Assembly: GCA_951812775.1 (NCBI GenBank)
Contig: OX638326.1
Span: 1,810,335-1,874,334, forward strand
From: an uncultured Alphaproteobacteria bacterium
Lineage (GTDB): Bacteria; Pseudomonadota; Alphaproteobacteria; MPNO01; UBA2964
Direction of reading: 5' to 3'
DNA length: 64,000 nt
The notes under the pieces were generated by a model, which searched no databases, was not told where the DNA came from, and worked only from the letters and a program-made list of their open reading frames with translations. Below are positions 45,641-54,279 of this stretch, piece by piece. Each line of letters opens with the position of its first letter. Within the stretch, counting starts at the first letter, position 1. The translations under genes and the position numbers were made by a program.

Positions 45641-47968
45641 CTAGTTACGTGCAGCAGCTCGCTGAATAGCTTGCCATACCTTCTGAGGCGTCGCCGGCAT
45701 ATCGATGGATTCGATGCCGAGCGGTGACAGCGCATCAACCACCGCATTCATGATGGCCGCCAGAGCGCCAACATTCCCGGCTTCTCCCGCGCCTTTGACG
45801 CCAAGTGGATTGCGCTTGGTTGGCACGGGGTTATTGGCAAGATCAAAGCTGCACATATCGTCAGCGCGCGGCATGCCGTAATCGAGAAAAGACCCCGTCA
45901 CCATTTGACCTTCCTCGTCATAGACAATCTGTTCACTAAACGCCTGGCCAATCCCCTGCCCGATCCCGCCATGAACCTGGCCTTCCAGCGTCAGCTCATT
46001 AATTACCGTGCCGACATCATCCGTCACGGAGTATTTCAAAACCTCGGTGACCCCGGTTTCAGGATCAATCTCGACCTCAACCACGTGACAGCCATTCGGG
46101 AAGGTCGGGATGCCAGGCTCAAACGTATCGGTGGCAAACAGCCCGCGTTCCATGTCGCCGGGCAGCTGATCGGGCCGATAGGCAGCGCGTGCGACCTCCT
46201 GGATGCCGATCTGTTTATCCGTCCCAACAACCGCAAAGGCGCCGTCGGCAAATTCAATATCCGCTTCGGCGGCCTCCAGCAGATGCGCGGCGATCTGCGT
46301 GCCTTTTTCGATTATCTTGTCCGCCGCCCGTCTTGTTGCCGAGCCGCCCAAAATAGCGGTCCGCGAGGCATAAGAGCCGCCACCAAACGGCAGATCATCC
46401 GCATTGCCATTGGACACCCGAACATCATCGGTATCGATCCCGAGCGCATCCGACACCAACACCTTATACATGGTGTCATGGCCCTGCCCCTGATCGGCGG
46501 AACCGGCGAGTACTGTTACCGTTCCGGATTGATCAAACTGGATCGCGACTGTTTCCCCGAACATTTGCGCCGTCTGTTCGATGAAATTGGCGATACCGAG
46601 CCCGCGCAGTTTGCCCTCATCGCGTGCCGCTGCCCGCCGGGCTTCAAAACCTTCATAGTCTGCCGCCGTCAGCGTCATTTCCATATTGGTGCCGAAGTCA
46701 CCGCAATCGAGCGTATAGACCAGACCGGTCTTGAACGGCATGTCTTCCGGCAAGACCATATTACGACGCCGAATTTCGGCGCGATCCATCTTCATCTCCC
46801 GAGCCGCATTGTCTATCAGACGCTCAATGACATACGCGGCTTCTGGTCGTCCCGACCCCCGGAAGGGCCCGTTGGGGCTGGTATTGGTAAACACCGCCGA
46901 CGATTGGGCATAGATCAGCGGTGTCTTATACGTCGCGGCGAGCCCGCCAAGATGGCTGACCGGTGAAATGGTGCCAAACGGGTCGAGCCACGCCCCGATG
47001 CTGCACACATTATTGACCTTCACCGCAAGGAATTCACCGTCCGCCGCGAGCGCCAGCGTCGCCTCGGTATATTGATCGCGGTCGTGATAATCGGTCATAT
47101 GGCCTTCGCTGCGATCCGACATCCAACGAACCGGACGGCCAAGTTTTCGCGCAGCCCACAGACAGGCATGGTTTTCCGGCGCGTGACCCTGCTTCATGCC
47201 GAAGCTGCCGCCAACATCCGGTGAGACGATATTCATCGCGGTTTCAGGCACGCCAAACACATCCGCCGCCAGGGCATTACGCACCATATGCGGCAGCTGT
47301 GTCTGGCCATACAGGGTAAAGCGATCAAATCGTTGATCGTAATCGCCGATGCAGCCACGTGGCTCCATGGTGTTGGCAGTGATGCGATTGATTGTGGTCT
47401 TTAAATGCGTGACGTGATACGCCGATTCTATCGCCGCTTCGACCGCTTCTTTATCTCCTGCTTCGTGATAATAGGCCTCATTGTCGGGACAGCCTTCATG
47501 CAGTTGCGGTGCACCATCCACCCTCGCGGCGACACCTTCAACCAGAACCGGCAACAGCTCGTAGTCAATAACGATATGTTCCGCCGCGTCCTTACCCTGC
47601 TCGATCGACTCCGCCACCACCATGGCAACAATGTCCCCGGTAACCCGGACGGTATAGGGTTCAATGGCGTGACGGGTTGGAACAAATTGAGGCTCTCCAT
47701 TGCGCCGGAAGCGCGGGATCATGAAGGAGTGCTGGCCATGACCATCCGCCACCCAGTCGGCACCAGTATAGATCGCGATAACGCCCGGCATGGCACGCGC
47801 CGCGTCAACATCAATGCTGACAATCCGCGCATGCGCATGTGGGGATCGCAGCATGAAAGCATGGCATTCATTCGGAAGCCTGATGTCGTCGACATAACGA
47901 CCGCCGCCCCGCAGCAGTCTTGGGTCTTCGGTTCGCGGGACGGACTGTCCCATTGAAAACTGTCCCAC
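45641..47968 (-). CDS. xanthine dehydrogenase-family molybdopterin-binding large subunit, orphan
   Basis: A 775-residue molybdenum hydroxylase large subunit (CoxL/aldehyde oxidase type). It begins with VPRTEDPRLLRGGGRYVDDI, has the molybdopterin-site blocks GGSFGMKQG, GPFRGSGRPEA and GSADQGQGHDTMY, and the catalytic Glu in VKGAGEAGNVG. The CO dehydrogenase signature loop (VAYRCSFR) is not seen, so CO oxidation is unlikely. A GTG at 47968 with GGGAGG 5 bases upstream is preferred to the ATG at 47953. No FAD or 2Fe-2S subunit genes lie beside it, which is unusual. Confidence 0.88.
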   Translation of the reverse strand: MGQFSMGQSVPRTEDPRLLRGGGRYVDDIRLPNECHAFMLRSPHAHARIVSIDVDAARAMPGVIAIYTGADWVADGHGQHSFMIPRFRRNGEPQFVPTRHAIEPYTVRVTGDIVAMVVAESIEQGKDAAEHIVIDYELLPVLVEGVAARVDGAPQLHEGCPDNEAYYHEAGDKEAVEAAIESAYHVTHLKTTINRITANTMEPRGCIGDYDQRFDRFTLYGQTQLPHMVRNALAADVFGVPETAMNIVSPDVGGSFGMKQGHAPENHACLWAARKLGRPVRWMSDRSEGHMTDYHDRDQYTEATLALAADGEFLAVKVNNVCSIGAWLDPFGTISPVSHLGGLAATYKTPLIYAQSSAVFTNTSPNGPFRGSGRPEAAYVIERLIDNAAREMKMDRAEIRRRNMVLPEDMPFKTGLVYTLDCGDFGTNMEMTLTAADYEGFEARRAAARDEGKLRGLGIANFIEQTAQMFGETVAIQFDQSGTVTVLAGSADQGQGHDTMYKVLVSDALGIDTDDVRVSNGNADDLPFGGGSYASRTAILGGSATRRAADKIIEKGTQIAAHLLEAAEADIEFADGAFAVVGTDKQIGIQEVARAAYRPDQLPGDMERGLFATDTFEPGIPTFPNGCHVVEVEIDPETGVTEVLKYSVTDDVGTVINELTLEGQVHGGIGQGIGQAFSEQIVYDEEGQMVTGSFLDYGMPRADDMCSFDLANNPVPTKRNPLGVKGAGEAGNVGALAAIMNAVVDALSPLGIESIDMPATPQKVWQAIQRAAARN

Positions 47969-48029
47969 AACACCTCCCTTATTTCTTTTATTCGGGGATT
48001 GTCTCGTTCCAGGCGGGAATGATCAACCG

Positions 48030-49076
48030 TCAGAGCATCTTGCAGATCATCTTGGCCAGCAATGGTCCGGTGACGATCACGACGAACAGCCGCACGGTTT
48101 GCAGCGCCAGGACGAATGAGATGTCCGCATTGCTGGATACGGCGATAATGGCGACAGCCTCAAGCGCACCGGGCACGGTCGCGAGAAACGCCGTTAGCGG
48201 GTCCGCATCCACCAGCCACACCAGCATCACCGCCGATAGACCACACAGGGCAATCAACGCTAATGTCCCGACCAGCATGATCGGCAAAGCACGCAACGCA
48301 TAAAGGACGGTTTCCTGGGTAAACCGTAGCCCCACCCACAAACCGATAAGCGCAAAGGCAATGATTAACAGCCACGGCGGCAGGACAATCGTCAAAAAGC
48401 CAAACCCCTGAAGCAAACCGGTGCAAATTAACGGCACGAACACGGCACCGGACGGGACTCTCAACACACGCGCGCCAATTGCACCGATCACAATCACCCC
48501 AAGCGTTTTCAGAAAATCCGGCAGCTGATCGGTAAAGGATTGCACCTCTTCAGCCCCGGGCTGCGTCGCTGTCACATCAAAGATAAACCGCGATACAAGC
48601 GTTGCCACGACCATTACCATCGTCACCCGCAGGAACTGCATAAAAGCGACGAGCCTCGGGTCCGCCCCAAATGCTTCGGCCATCGCCACCATGCCGGTTG
48701 CCGCCCCTGGCGAGCAGCCCCAGGCCGCTGTTGTGCCCGGCAACAGCCCCGTCCGCGCAATCATCCAGCCGGCAAAGGTGCTGGCAGCAACGGTTGTCGC
48801 CACGACCAACGATATCGCGGCCCAGTCATTCGACAACGCGACGAGAACGGAGGGGTCCAGCGAGCTCGCGACCAGCACGCCAACAACAGCCTGCGATCCA
48901 ATCAGATAGGGCCGCGGCACATGAAGCTTTGCGCCCCGCACGGAAAACACCATCCCGACCAGCATCGGGCCAACCAGAAAGGATGCGGGAAATCCGGCGA
49001 GATGCAGCAGAACGCTGACAATCCCGGACACCACGATGACGGCAAGCCAGAGCTGGAGGGATTTAAGAGATGTCAT
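48030..49076 (-). CDS. AbrB family membrane protein
   Basis: A 348-residue inner-membrane protein with about ten transmembrane helices in two AbrB-duplication repeats (FPASFLVGPMLVGMVFS and LRVPSGAVFVPLICTGLL mark them). The conserved WGCSPGAATGMVAMAEAFGAD block is present. The family (putative ammonia monooxygenase regulators) is poorly understood; members are sometimes linked to uptake of organic acids. It is read in the same direction as the molybdopterin hydroxylase and divergent from the AT-rich HTH gene. Confidence 0.85.
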   Translation of the reverse strand: MTSLKSLQLWLAVIVVSGIVSVLLHLAGFPASFLVGPMLVGMVFSVRGAKLHVPRPYLIGSQAVVGVLVASSLDPSVLVALSNDWAAISLVVATTVAASTFAGWMIARTGLLPGTTAAWGCSPGAATGMVAMAEAFGADPRLVAFMQFLRVTMVMVVATLVSRFIFDVTATQPGAEEVQSFTDQLPDFLKTLGVIVIGAIGARVLRVPSGAVFVPLICTGLLQGFGFLTIVLPPWLLIIAFALIGLWVGLRFTQETVLYALRALPIMLVGTLALIALCGLSAVMLVWLVDADPLTAFLATVPGALEAVAIIAVSSNADISFVLALQTVRLFVVIVTGPLLAKMICKML

Positions 49077-49208
49077 TTGGGCTTTTATGACACAAAACGG
49101 TCGTCGTCACAGGAACGATTCCTATTTTCGTAGATGCCATGGTGTTAGATTAAAAGTCGAAATTCTGACCAGCCCAAAGGTATTTCTATTTATTCTTCCC
49201 GGCCTCAT

Positions 49209-49255
49209 ACACAACAAAAATGATGTTCTTATTGACAACAACAATTTTGTTGTGT
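49209..49255. promoter_or_regulatory. operator-like repeats and promoter of the HTH/peptidase gene
   Basis: ACACAACAAAAAT (49209-49221) and AATTTTGTTGTGT (49243-49255) form a 13-bp inverted repeat with one mismatch. A third, direct half-site ACAACAACAAT starts at 49235. A perfect -35 box TTGACA (49232-49237) lies inside, with a weak -10 TTAGAA 17 bases later. Placement just before the HTH gene suggests autorepression. The predicted transcript start is next to the ATG, so a leaderless message is possible. Confidence 0.55.
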
Positions 49256-49267
49256 TAGAAGATTCTT

Positions 49268-50557
49268 ATGTTTAACGGAATTATCCTCAATGAAAAGGAA
49301 CTGCACCGGGCAAAAGCACGCGTCGAATTGCTTTCAAACCGACTTTCTTCCAAAGGTCAACTTGACCAACTCGTAATTGGACTCCCACCTGAAATTGTCA
49401 ATCAAGTAACGGAAATGATGATAATTGAGGGGAAGGAGCTGACGAGGGCGATTGATGCATATGAGTCTACAAAAAATACCCACAACCCAGCTAAACTCGT
49501 TGAACTTGCTCATAATAATCCCGGACTTACCTTAATTATCGCGCGAATCGCTATCGGACATTCGCAAAAACAACTTGCTTGGCGCTTAGGGGTCAAAGAA
49601 CAACAAGTTCAACGATATGAGGCCGACCGATATAGCTCTATTAGTATGAAAAACTATACTCGAATAGCTGCACTTTTGGGCGTTCGCATTGAAGCTACAA
49701 TTACCAAAGACCACGCGTTCAGAGGTCTAGACGAAGTGATCGACGATGTCTCGAAAACAGATATCAAAAAAATTCTTAAACATGGCCGCAATAGTTGCTG
49801 GTTTTCCGACGAGATGGACGAGGCCAAACTACGTCAAAACATTGCGGAAAACCGAATTCAGTATGGAAGCCCCTCACTTTTACGTACTGGCATAAATGTT
49901 AAAGACCACAGCGAAGACGTTCTGCTCCACGCTTGGCGTGCTCAAGTTTCAAAGATAGCGCGCAATGTGATCTCTTTAGAACCGCCAATTGAATTTGATC
50001 CTCTGGAAATTCGCTGGCTACCAGACTTAGTTCGCTTAAGCATTCACGATGACGGTCCCGTACGAGCTATGGAAATGCTTAAGAAATATGGAATTTTGCT
50101 TATTTATGAGCCACAGATTCCTGGCTTAGCTATAGACGGCGCGACCTTTTTAGAAGCTGGTGTTCCAGTCATCGCTATGACCCTTAGGAAAGACACAATC
50201 GATAATTTTTGGTACACATTGTTCCACGAACTTGGTCATACGATCCTGCATTTTAGGAAGGGTCTTGAAGCAGGTTTTTTTGATCAGTTAGAAGCCGATT
50301 CTGCCGATAAGATAGAGAAAGAAGCAGACCTTTTCGCTTCTAACATATTAATTTCAGAAGAAAGATGGCACCGGTCAACTGCCCGGATTGCTCGAAAGCC
50401 TTCTATAATCGAAGCCTTCGCGAGGGAGGTTGGAATTCATCCTGCAATTGTCTTCGGGAGAATTCGCAAAGAACAAGAAAACTACGCAATTTTCTCGAAT
50501 AAATTAGGGAGAGATACCGTACGCAAACAGTTTTCAGGGCTAAACTTGAAAGGATGA
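49268..50557 (+). CDS. HTH (XRE) regulator fused to ImmA/IrrE metallopeptidase
   Basis: A 429-residue protein. Residues 1-85 are helical and unrecognised; an XRE-type helix-turn-helix spans about 86-140 (SQKQLAWRLGVKEQQVQRYE is its core); a linker follows; the C-terminal third is an M78 peptidase with HELGH at 320-324 and a third acidic ligand in EKEADLFASNIL. In known cases such proteins repress their own operon and cut a partner when triggered. The gene is AT-rich, unlike its neighbours, is preceded by inverted repeats, and is followed 4 bases later by a beta-family gene. The ribosome binding site is weak. Confidence 0.85.
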   Translation: MFNGIILNEKELHRAKARVELLSNRLSSKGQLDQLVIGLPPEIVNQVTEMMIIEGKELTRAIDAYESTKNTHNPAKLVELAHNNPGLTLIIARIAIGHSQKQLAWRLGVKEQQVQRYEADRYSSISMKNYTRIAALLGVRIEATITKDHAFRGLDEVIDDVSKTDIKKILKHGRNSCWFSDEMDEAKLRQNIAENRIQYGSPSLLRTGINVKDHSEDVLLHAWRAQVSKIARNVISLEPPIEFDPLEIRWLPDLVRLSIHDDGPVRAMEMLKKYGILLIYEPQIPGLAIDGATFLEAGVPVIAMTLRKDTIDNFWYTLFHELGHTILHFRKGLEAGFFDQLEADSADKIEKEADLFASNILISEERWHRSTARIARKPSIIEAFAREVGIHPAIVFGRIRKEQENYAIFSNKLGRDTVRKQFSGLNLKG

Positions 50558-50561
50558 TCCG

Positions 50562-51677
50562 ATGCTCCCTTATTTTGTAGGACTACGCTTTAAGCAGGGG
50601 GAAATTGCCGCTTCCAACAAACTCCCGGAACAAATCCGGTCTAATTTCACACCTTATTTTATTATCCCGCCTCCTAAGGAAGCAGATAAGGAAGCAGAGG
50701 GTGGTCTCAAGTTACCATATATTGAAGATAAAATTGCCTACTCTATTGGCGAGAAAATAGGAAAATATTGGCATTCTCTGCCAGGATTTATTGATACTCG
50801 TTTTGGTTCAGAATATCTGAACCAAGAAGACATCGCACAGGTTTTCGTTCAGGCTCAACACCGAAACCCAAACCTTGCCCCGGTAGTTTCAAGCGCGCAA
50901 CTCTCCAATCGATTCTACCAAAGTTTTGTTAATCCAGCACGTTCAGGACTAGGAATTCGGGTCGATTATGATGACATCGACGTCGGAGACATTCTAACAA
51001 GAATTCATACCCTGAATTGTTCTCCTGAGGATTGCGTTATATTTATAGATTTTACGGGTGCGAATATTACTCCTGAGTTGGCAACGGGTTCGGTCACGGG
51101 AATAATAGATGATCTTGGAGATGCTGCAGCCTGGCGCCGCATAGTTCCACAATTCTCGGACTTCCCACTAGCCAACCCAGCTAAACCAGACAGCAGTGTC
51201 TTCATACCACGGGACGGTTGGAAAACGTTCCTTGCCTCGTTAAACGAGTGCTCGGTTCCCAAAAACACACTCGGGTACGGTGATTTTGGCGCTGATTGCG
51301 GACATTTTAAGTTCCCCAAAAAGTCTGGTGGTAAAGCAATTCGACACCTACGCTATACAACAGAAACTGATACTTTGGTTCAACGAGGACCAGATATCGG
51401 GAAACACGCTGTTGCCATGCAAGCCGTATGTCAAAAAATAATTGAAAACAGCGTGTATGCTGGCTCGTCATTCTCTTACGCTGATCGACAAATCATGCGG
51501 ATTGCAAATGGCCTCGAAACTTGTGGCAATCCCTCAAATTGGAGGGAATGGAATACCGCCCACCACATTACTCGAGTTGTCCATGACCTGAGTATGATGT
51601 TTGGGACAACGTACGAGACAGTTCCAAAAGAGGAGTACTTGGAACAGGCTACGCTCTTTGCAGAGAAAATAGACTAG
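50562..51677 (+). CDS. beta-family protein (T4-like Beta_protein), putative partner or effector
   Basis: A 371-residue protein that I match to the beta protein family: the start YFVGLRFKQGEIAASNKLPE plus TPYFIIPPP resembles the family opening (ilKwKxGE..AL..L...i.PlieiPP), and the end has NWREWNTAHHITRVVHDL, where the family has a conserved nHHlt. The RYTTETDTLVQRG segment also fits. AAAGGA precedes the ATG, 4 bases after the HTH/peptidase stop, so the two are cotranscribed. Biochemical function is unknown. Its stop (TAG, 51675-51677) directly abuts the stop of the convergent oxidoreductase gene. Confidence 0.7.
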   Translation: MLPYFVGLRFKQGEIAASNKLPEQIRSNFTPYFIIPPPKEADKEAEGGLKLPYIEDKIAYSIGEKIGKYWHSLPGFIDTRFGSEYLNQEDIAQVFVQAQHRNPNLAPVVSSAQLSNRFYQSFVNPARSGLGIRVDYDDIDVGDILTRIHTLNCSPEDCVIFIDFTGANITPELATGSVTGIIDDLGDAAAWRRIVPQFSDFPLANPAKPDSSVFIPRDGWKTFLASLNECSVPKNTLGYGDFGADCGHFKFPKKSGGKAIRHLRYTTETDTLVQRGPDIGKHAVAMQAVCQKIIENSVYAGSSFSYADRQIMRIANGLETCGNPSNWREWNTAHHITRVVHDLSMMFGTTYETVPKEEYLEQATLFAEKID

Positions 51678-52880
51678 TCATTTGTTCGAGCCCACCACCA
51701 CCTGATGGCTGAGCCTCACCTCGCCACCGCCTTCGGCTGATCTGTAAACCGCTTCGCAGGCCTCAAACGTTGCCCGGCCCCACTCTCCCGTGTGCACTGA
51801 CGCAACACCATCAAGGATCGCGGCGCTGAGTTCATCAATCACTTCAGCGCGGGGCACGGTTGGCGGGTCGAGCGGATGTTCGATGATCTCGTCATTGGCG
51901 TAGACCCGCACGCTCTCTGGCATCGGCCGGATATCAGCGTCGCGGCAGCTCAGCATGAACAGGCCGAAATGTTCGTGCGACAGGCCTTGCGGCGGCTGTG
52001 TTGGGAAAGGTGCTGCCGACGGTCCGCCATAGCCTCGGTCCGCTTTGAATTGGCCTTCGTCTTCCATGGTCGCGAGATCACGGATTGACCGGCGGGCCGT
52101 GCCGTAATTGGCGGGATTCTTTTGGCCTCCGGTTTCGCCACGCCAGTTGCAGAACTCATCAGAATCAAAATGGCCGTAGCCTGAAAAGGTAAGGTTGGCG
52201 ACAGCACCGCTAGCGAATTTCAGCATGGCACTATAGGCGCCTTCGGTCGGACGCTTGGGATCATAATTGCCGGTCGTCGCGTAAATTGTCTCGATCATCC
52301 CGCCCGCCAGGTAGCGCGCGACATCAATCTGATGCGCCGCCTGGCTATAGACCACGCCACCGCCTTGCGAACTGTCAAGTTCATCGGGTCGCCGGGGTCG
52401 ATAGATAAAATCGGTGTAGTTCAACCCGGTAATCATGTGCAGCGGCCCGAACTCGCCGCTTTCTATAATCTGTCGGGCTTTCACGATGGGCGCGTCATAG
52501 CTGTGGCTGGGACCGACCAGCAGATGGGTTTTAGCCGTTGCCGCGGCGTCAATCATCCTGGTGCAATCTGCGATGCTGAGCGCCATGGGTTTTTCGACCA
52601 GCACATGTTTGCCCGCCTGCGCCGCAGCGACGGCATGATCAGCGTGGCAAAAATGCGGTGTGGCGATATAGACGGCATCGATGTCGGCGCCCGCACACAT
52701 TGCCTCGACGGATTCCAAGGCCTGACCGCCAAAATCGGCCGCAAAGCGCTCTCTGGCCTCGGGCCGGGCATCCGCAGCGGCGACAATTTCGAGACGCGGA
52801 TGAAAGGCGAGAGTCGGTAGCAGGACCGTAAATCCCCTTCCCAGCCCGACAACGCCCAGTTTTAATTTACGGTCCGCCAT
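51678..52880 (-). CDS. Gfo/Idh/MocA family oxidoreductase
   Basis: A 400-residue NAD(P)-dependent oxidoreductase. The Rossmann motif VVGLGRGFTVLLP opens the protein; YIATPHFCHADHA and the family EKPMA (residues 96-100) follow, then a C-terminal beta-sheet domain. It resembles the phthalate 4,5-cis-dihydrodiol dehydrogenase type within the family, which would fit the divergent dioxygenase pair beside it: a diol from the dioxygenase could be oxidised here. That pathway link is inferred. Confidence 0.87.
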   Translation of the reverse strand: MADRKLKLGVVGLGRGFTVLLPTLAFHPRLEIVAAADARPEARERFAADFGGQALESVEAMCAGADIDAVYIATPHFCHADHAVAAAQAGKHVLVEKPMALSIADCTRMIDAAATAKTHLLVGPSHSYDAPIVKARQIIESGEFGPLHMITGLNYTDFIYRPRRPDELDSSQGGGVVYSQAAHQIDVARYLAGGMIETIYATTGNYDPKRPTEGAYSAMLKFASGAVANLTFSGYGHFDSDEFCNWRGETGGQKNPANYGTARRSIRDLATMEDEGQFKADRGYGGPSAAPFPTQPPQGLSHEHFGLFMLSCRDADIRPMPESVRVYANDEIIEHPLDPPTVPRAEVIDELSAAILDGVASVHTGEWGRATFEACEAVYRSAEGGGEVRLSHQVVVGSNK

Positions 52881-52963
52881 TCAATAACTGCCATTTGCGA
52901 TTTTGACTCACCATAGTTAGTAATTAGGATGATGGTCTATAGGTCAAATATCAGGTTTCGATT

Positions 52964-54268
52964 ATGACAGCATATGACACCAACACCCTGCGCGGACTTG
53001 TTCAGCCTGATCGCGTCCATCGCGATTTCTATATCGACCCGGAAGTCTTTGATATTGAGATGGAACGGATCTTTGGCCGCATCTGGCTGTTCGTCGGCCA
53101 CACCAGCCAGGTCCCGAATAATGGCGATTACCTGACAACCACCGTTGCGCGCCAGCCCGTCATCATGTCCCGCGACCGGAACGGCGACGTCCATGTCATG
53201 TTTAACCGCTGCACCCATCGCGGTTCGCAGGTTTGCCTCGAACAGTTTGGCAATACCAAGCGATTTGAATGCCCCTACCACGCCTGGGTCTTCAATACCG
53301 ATGGCAGTTTCGCCGGTGCGCCCTACCCGAAAGGCTATGAAGAGGGTTTCCTTGAAAAGGAGAAACTCGATCTCGTAAAACTGCCCCGCATGGAAATTTA
53401 TCGCGGCTTTGTCTTTGTCAGCCTGAGCACAGACGTCCCCGATATCGATGAATTCCTCGGCCCGATGAAGGATCATATCGACGCCTTTTGCGACCGCTCG
53501 CCAGTGGGCGAAGTAGAGGCCTGCGCCGGGGTATTCCGCTACCGCTATGACGGGAACTGGAAGCTCCAGATGGAGAACCAGACGGACGTCTATCACATCA
53601 TGTTCACCCATGTGTCGACGACGGACGAAGACGGCAAGCAATTCCGCCGCGAAGGCGCCGAAGAGGATGAAGCCGGTAAGGTCAAAGTACTGGCCAAAAA
53701 TTCACGGCTCGATGATCAGTGGGAGGAACATCCGCTCGGCGGCCATCGTCACGGTCACGTCTATATGGGCCGGTTCGCGATGGATAAGAAAAACAGCGGT
53801 CCCGTATATGACCGCTACAAGGCTTCAATGGAAGAAGCCTATGGGGATCGGGCCGAAGAGAATATGACGGTCCGCACCCATAACAGCATTTTTTATCCGC
53901 ACTGGTCGATCCAGCATCTGACACAGCATATCCGGGTGATGAATCCAATCTCGGTCGATCGCACGGAGAACATCATTATTCCGCTCAAGCTCAAGGGTGC
54001 GCCGGAAGAGATGTGGCATGCGGCGCTGCGCAGCAACAATAACAGCCACTCGCCGTCCGGCATGGTGATGTCAGACGATATGGAGGTCTGGGTGCGCTGC
54101 CATGAGGGCCTCAAGACGCAAAGCACCGACTGGGTGGTTCTCGCTCGCGGCATGAATGAGAAATTCACCGGCGATAATACGGGGACCTATGAATCCCATG
54201 GCACTTCGGAATCCGGCGCCCGCAATCAACAGCTCGCCTGGGTTGATTATATGTGTGGTGAAAGCTGA
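52964..54268 (+). CDS. Rieske ring-hydroxylating dioxygenase alpha subunit
   Basis: A 434-residue oxygenase large subunit with Rieske ligands C83-x-H85 and C103-x2-H106, and iron ligands in ENQTDVYHIMFTH (D208, H211, H216). It is a paralogue of the alpha subunit at 42176. Its beta subunit follows at once, and the Gfo/Idh/MocA dehydrogenase is divergent with an 83-base gap, an arrangement that suggests joint regulation. No electron-transfer genes are adjacent. Confidence 0.9.
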   Translation: MTAYDTNTLRGLVQPDRVHRDFYIDPEVFDIEMERIFGRIWLFVGHTSQVPNNGDYLTTTVARQPVIMSRDRNGDVHVMFNRCTHRGSQVCLEQFGNTKRFECPYHAWVFNTDGSFAGAPYPKGYEEGFLEKEKLDLVKLPRMEIYRGFVFVSLSTDVPDIDEFLGPMKDHIDAFCDRSPVGEVEACAGVFRYRYDGNWKLQMENQTDVYHIMFTHVSTTDEDGKQFRREGAEEDEAGKVKVLAKNSRLDDQWEEHPLGGHRHGHVYMGRFAMDKKNSGPVYDRYKASMEEAYGDRAEENMTVRTHNSIFYPHWSIQHLTQHIRVMNPISVDRTENIIIPLKLKGAPEEMWHAALRSNNNSHSPSGMVMSDDMEVWVRCHEGLKTQSTDWVVLARGMNEKFTGDNTGTYESHGTSESGARNQQLAWVDYMCGES

Positions 54269-54279
54269 AACAGGACTGG

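Noticed and set aside
45905-46966. 353-codon open frame on the plus strand
   Set aside because: It lies wholly opposite the molybdopterin hydroxylase gene, has no recognisable domain, and is explained by codon use of the real gene.
45641-47968. Aerobic CO dehydrogenase
   Set aside because: The large subunit is of the right superfamily but lacks the VAYRCSFR loop and the two partner subunits.
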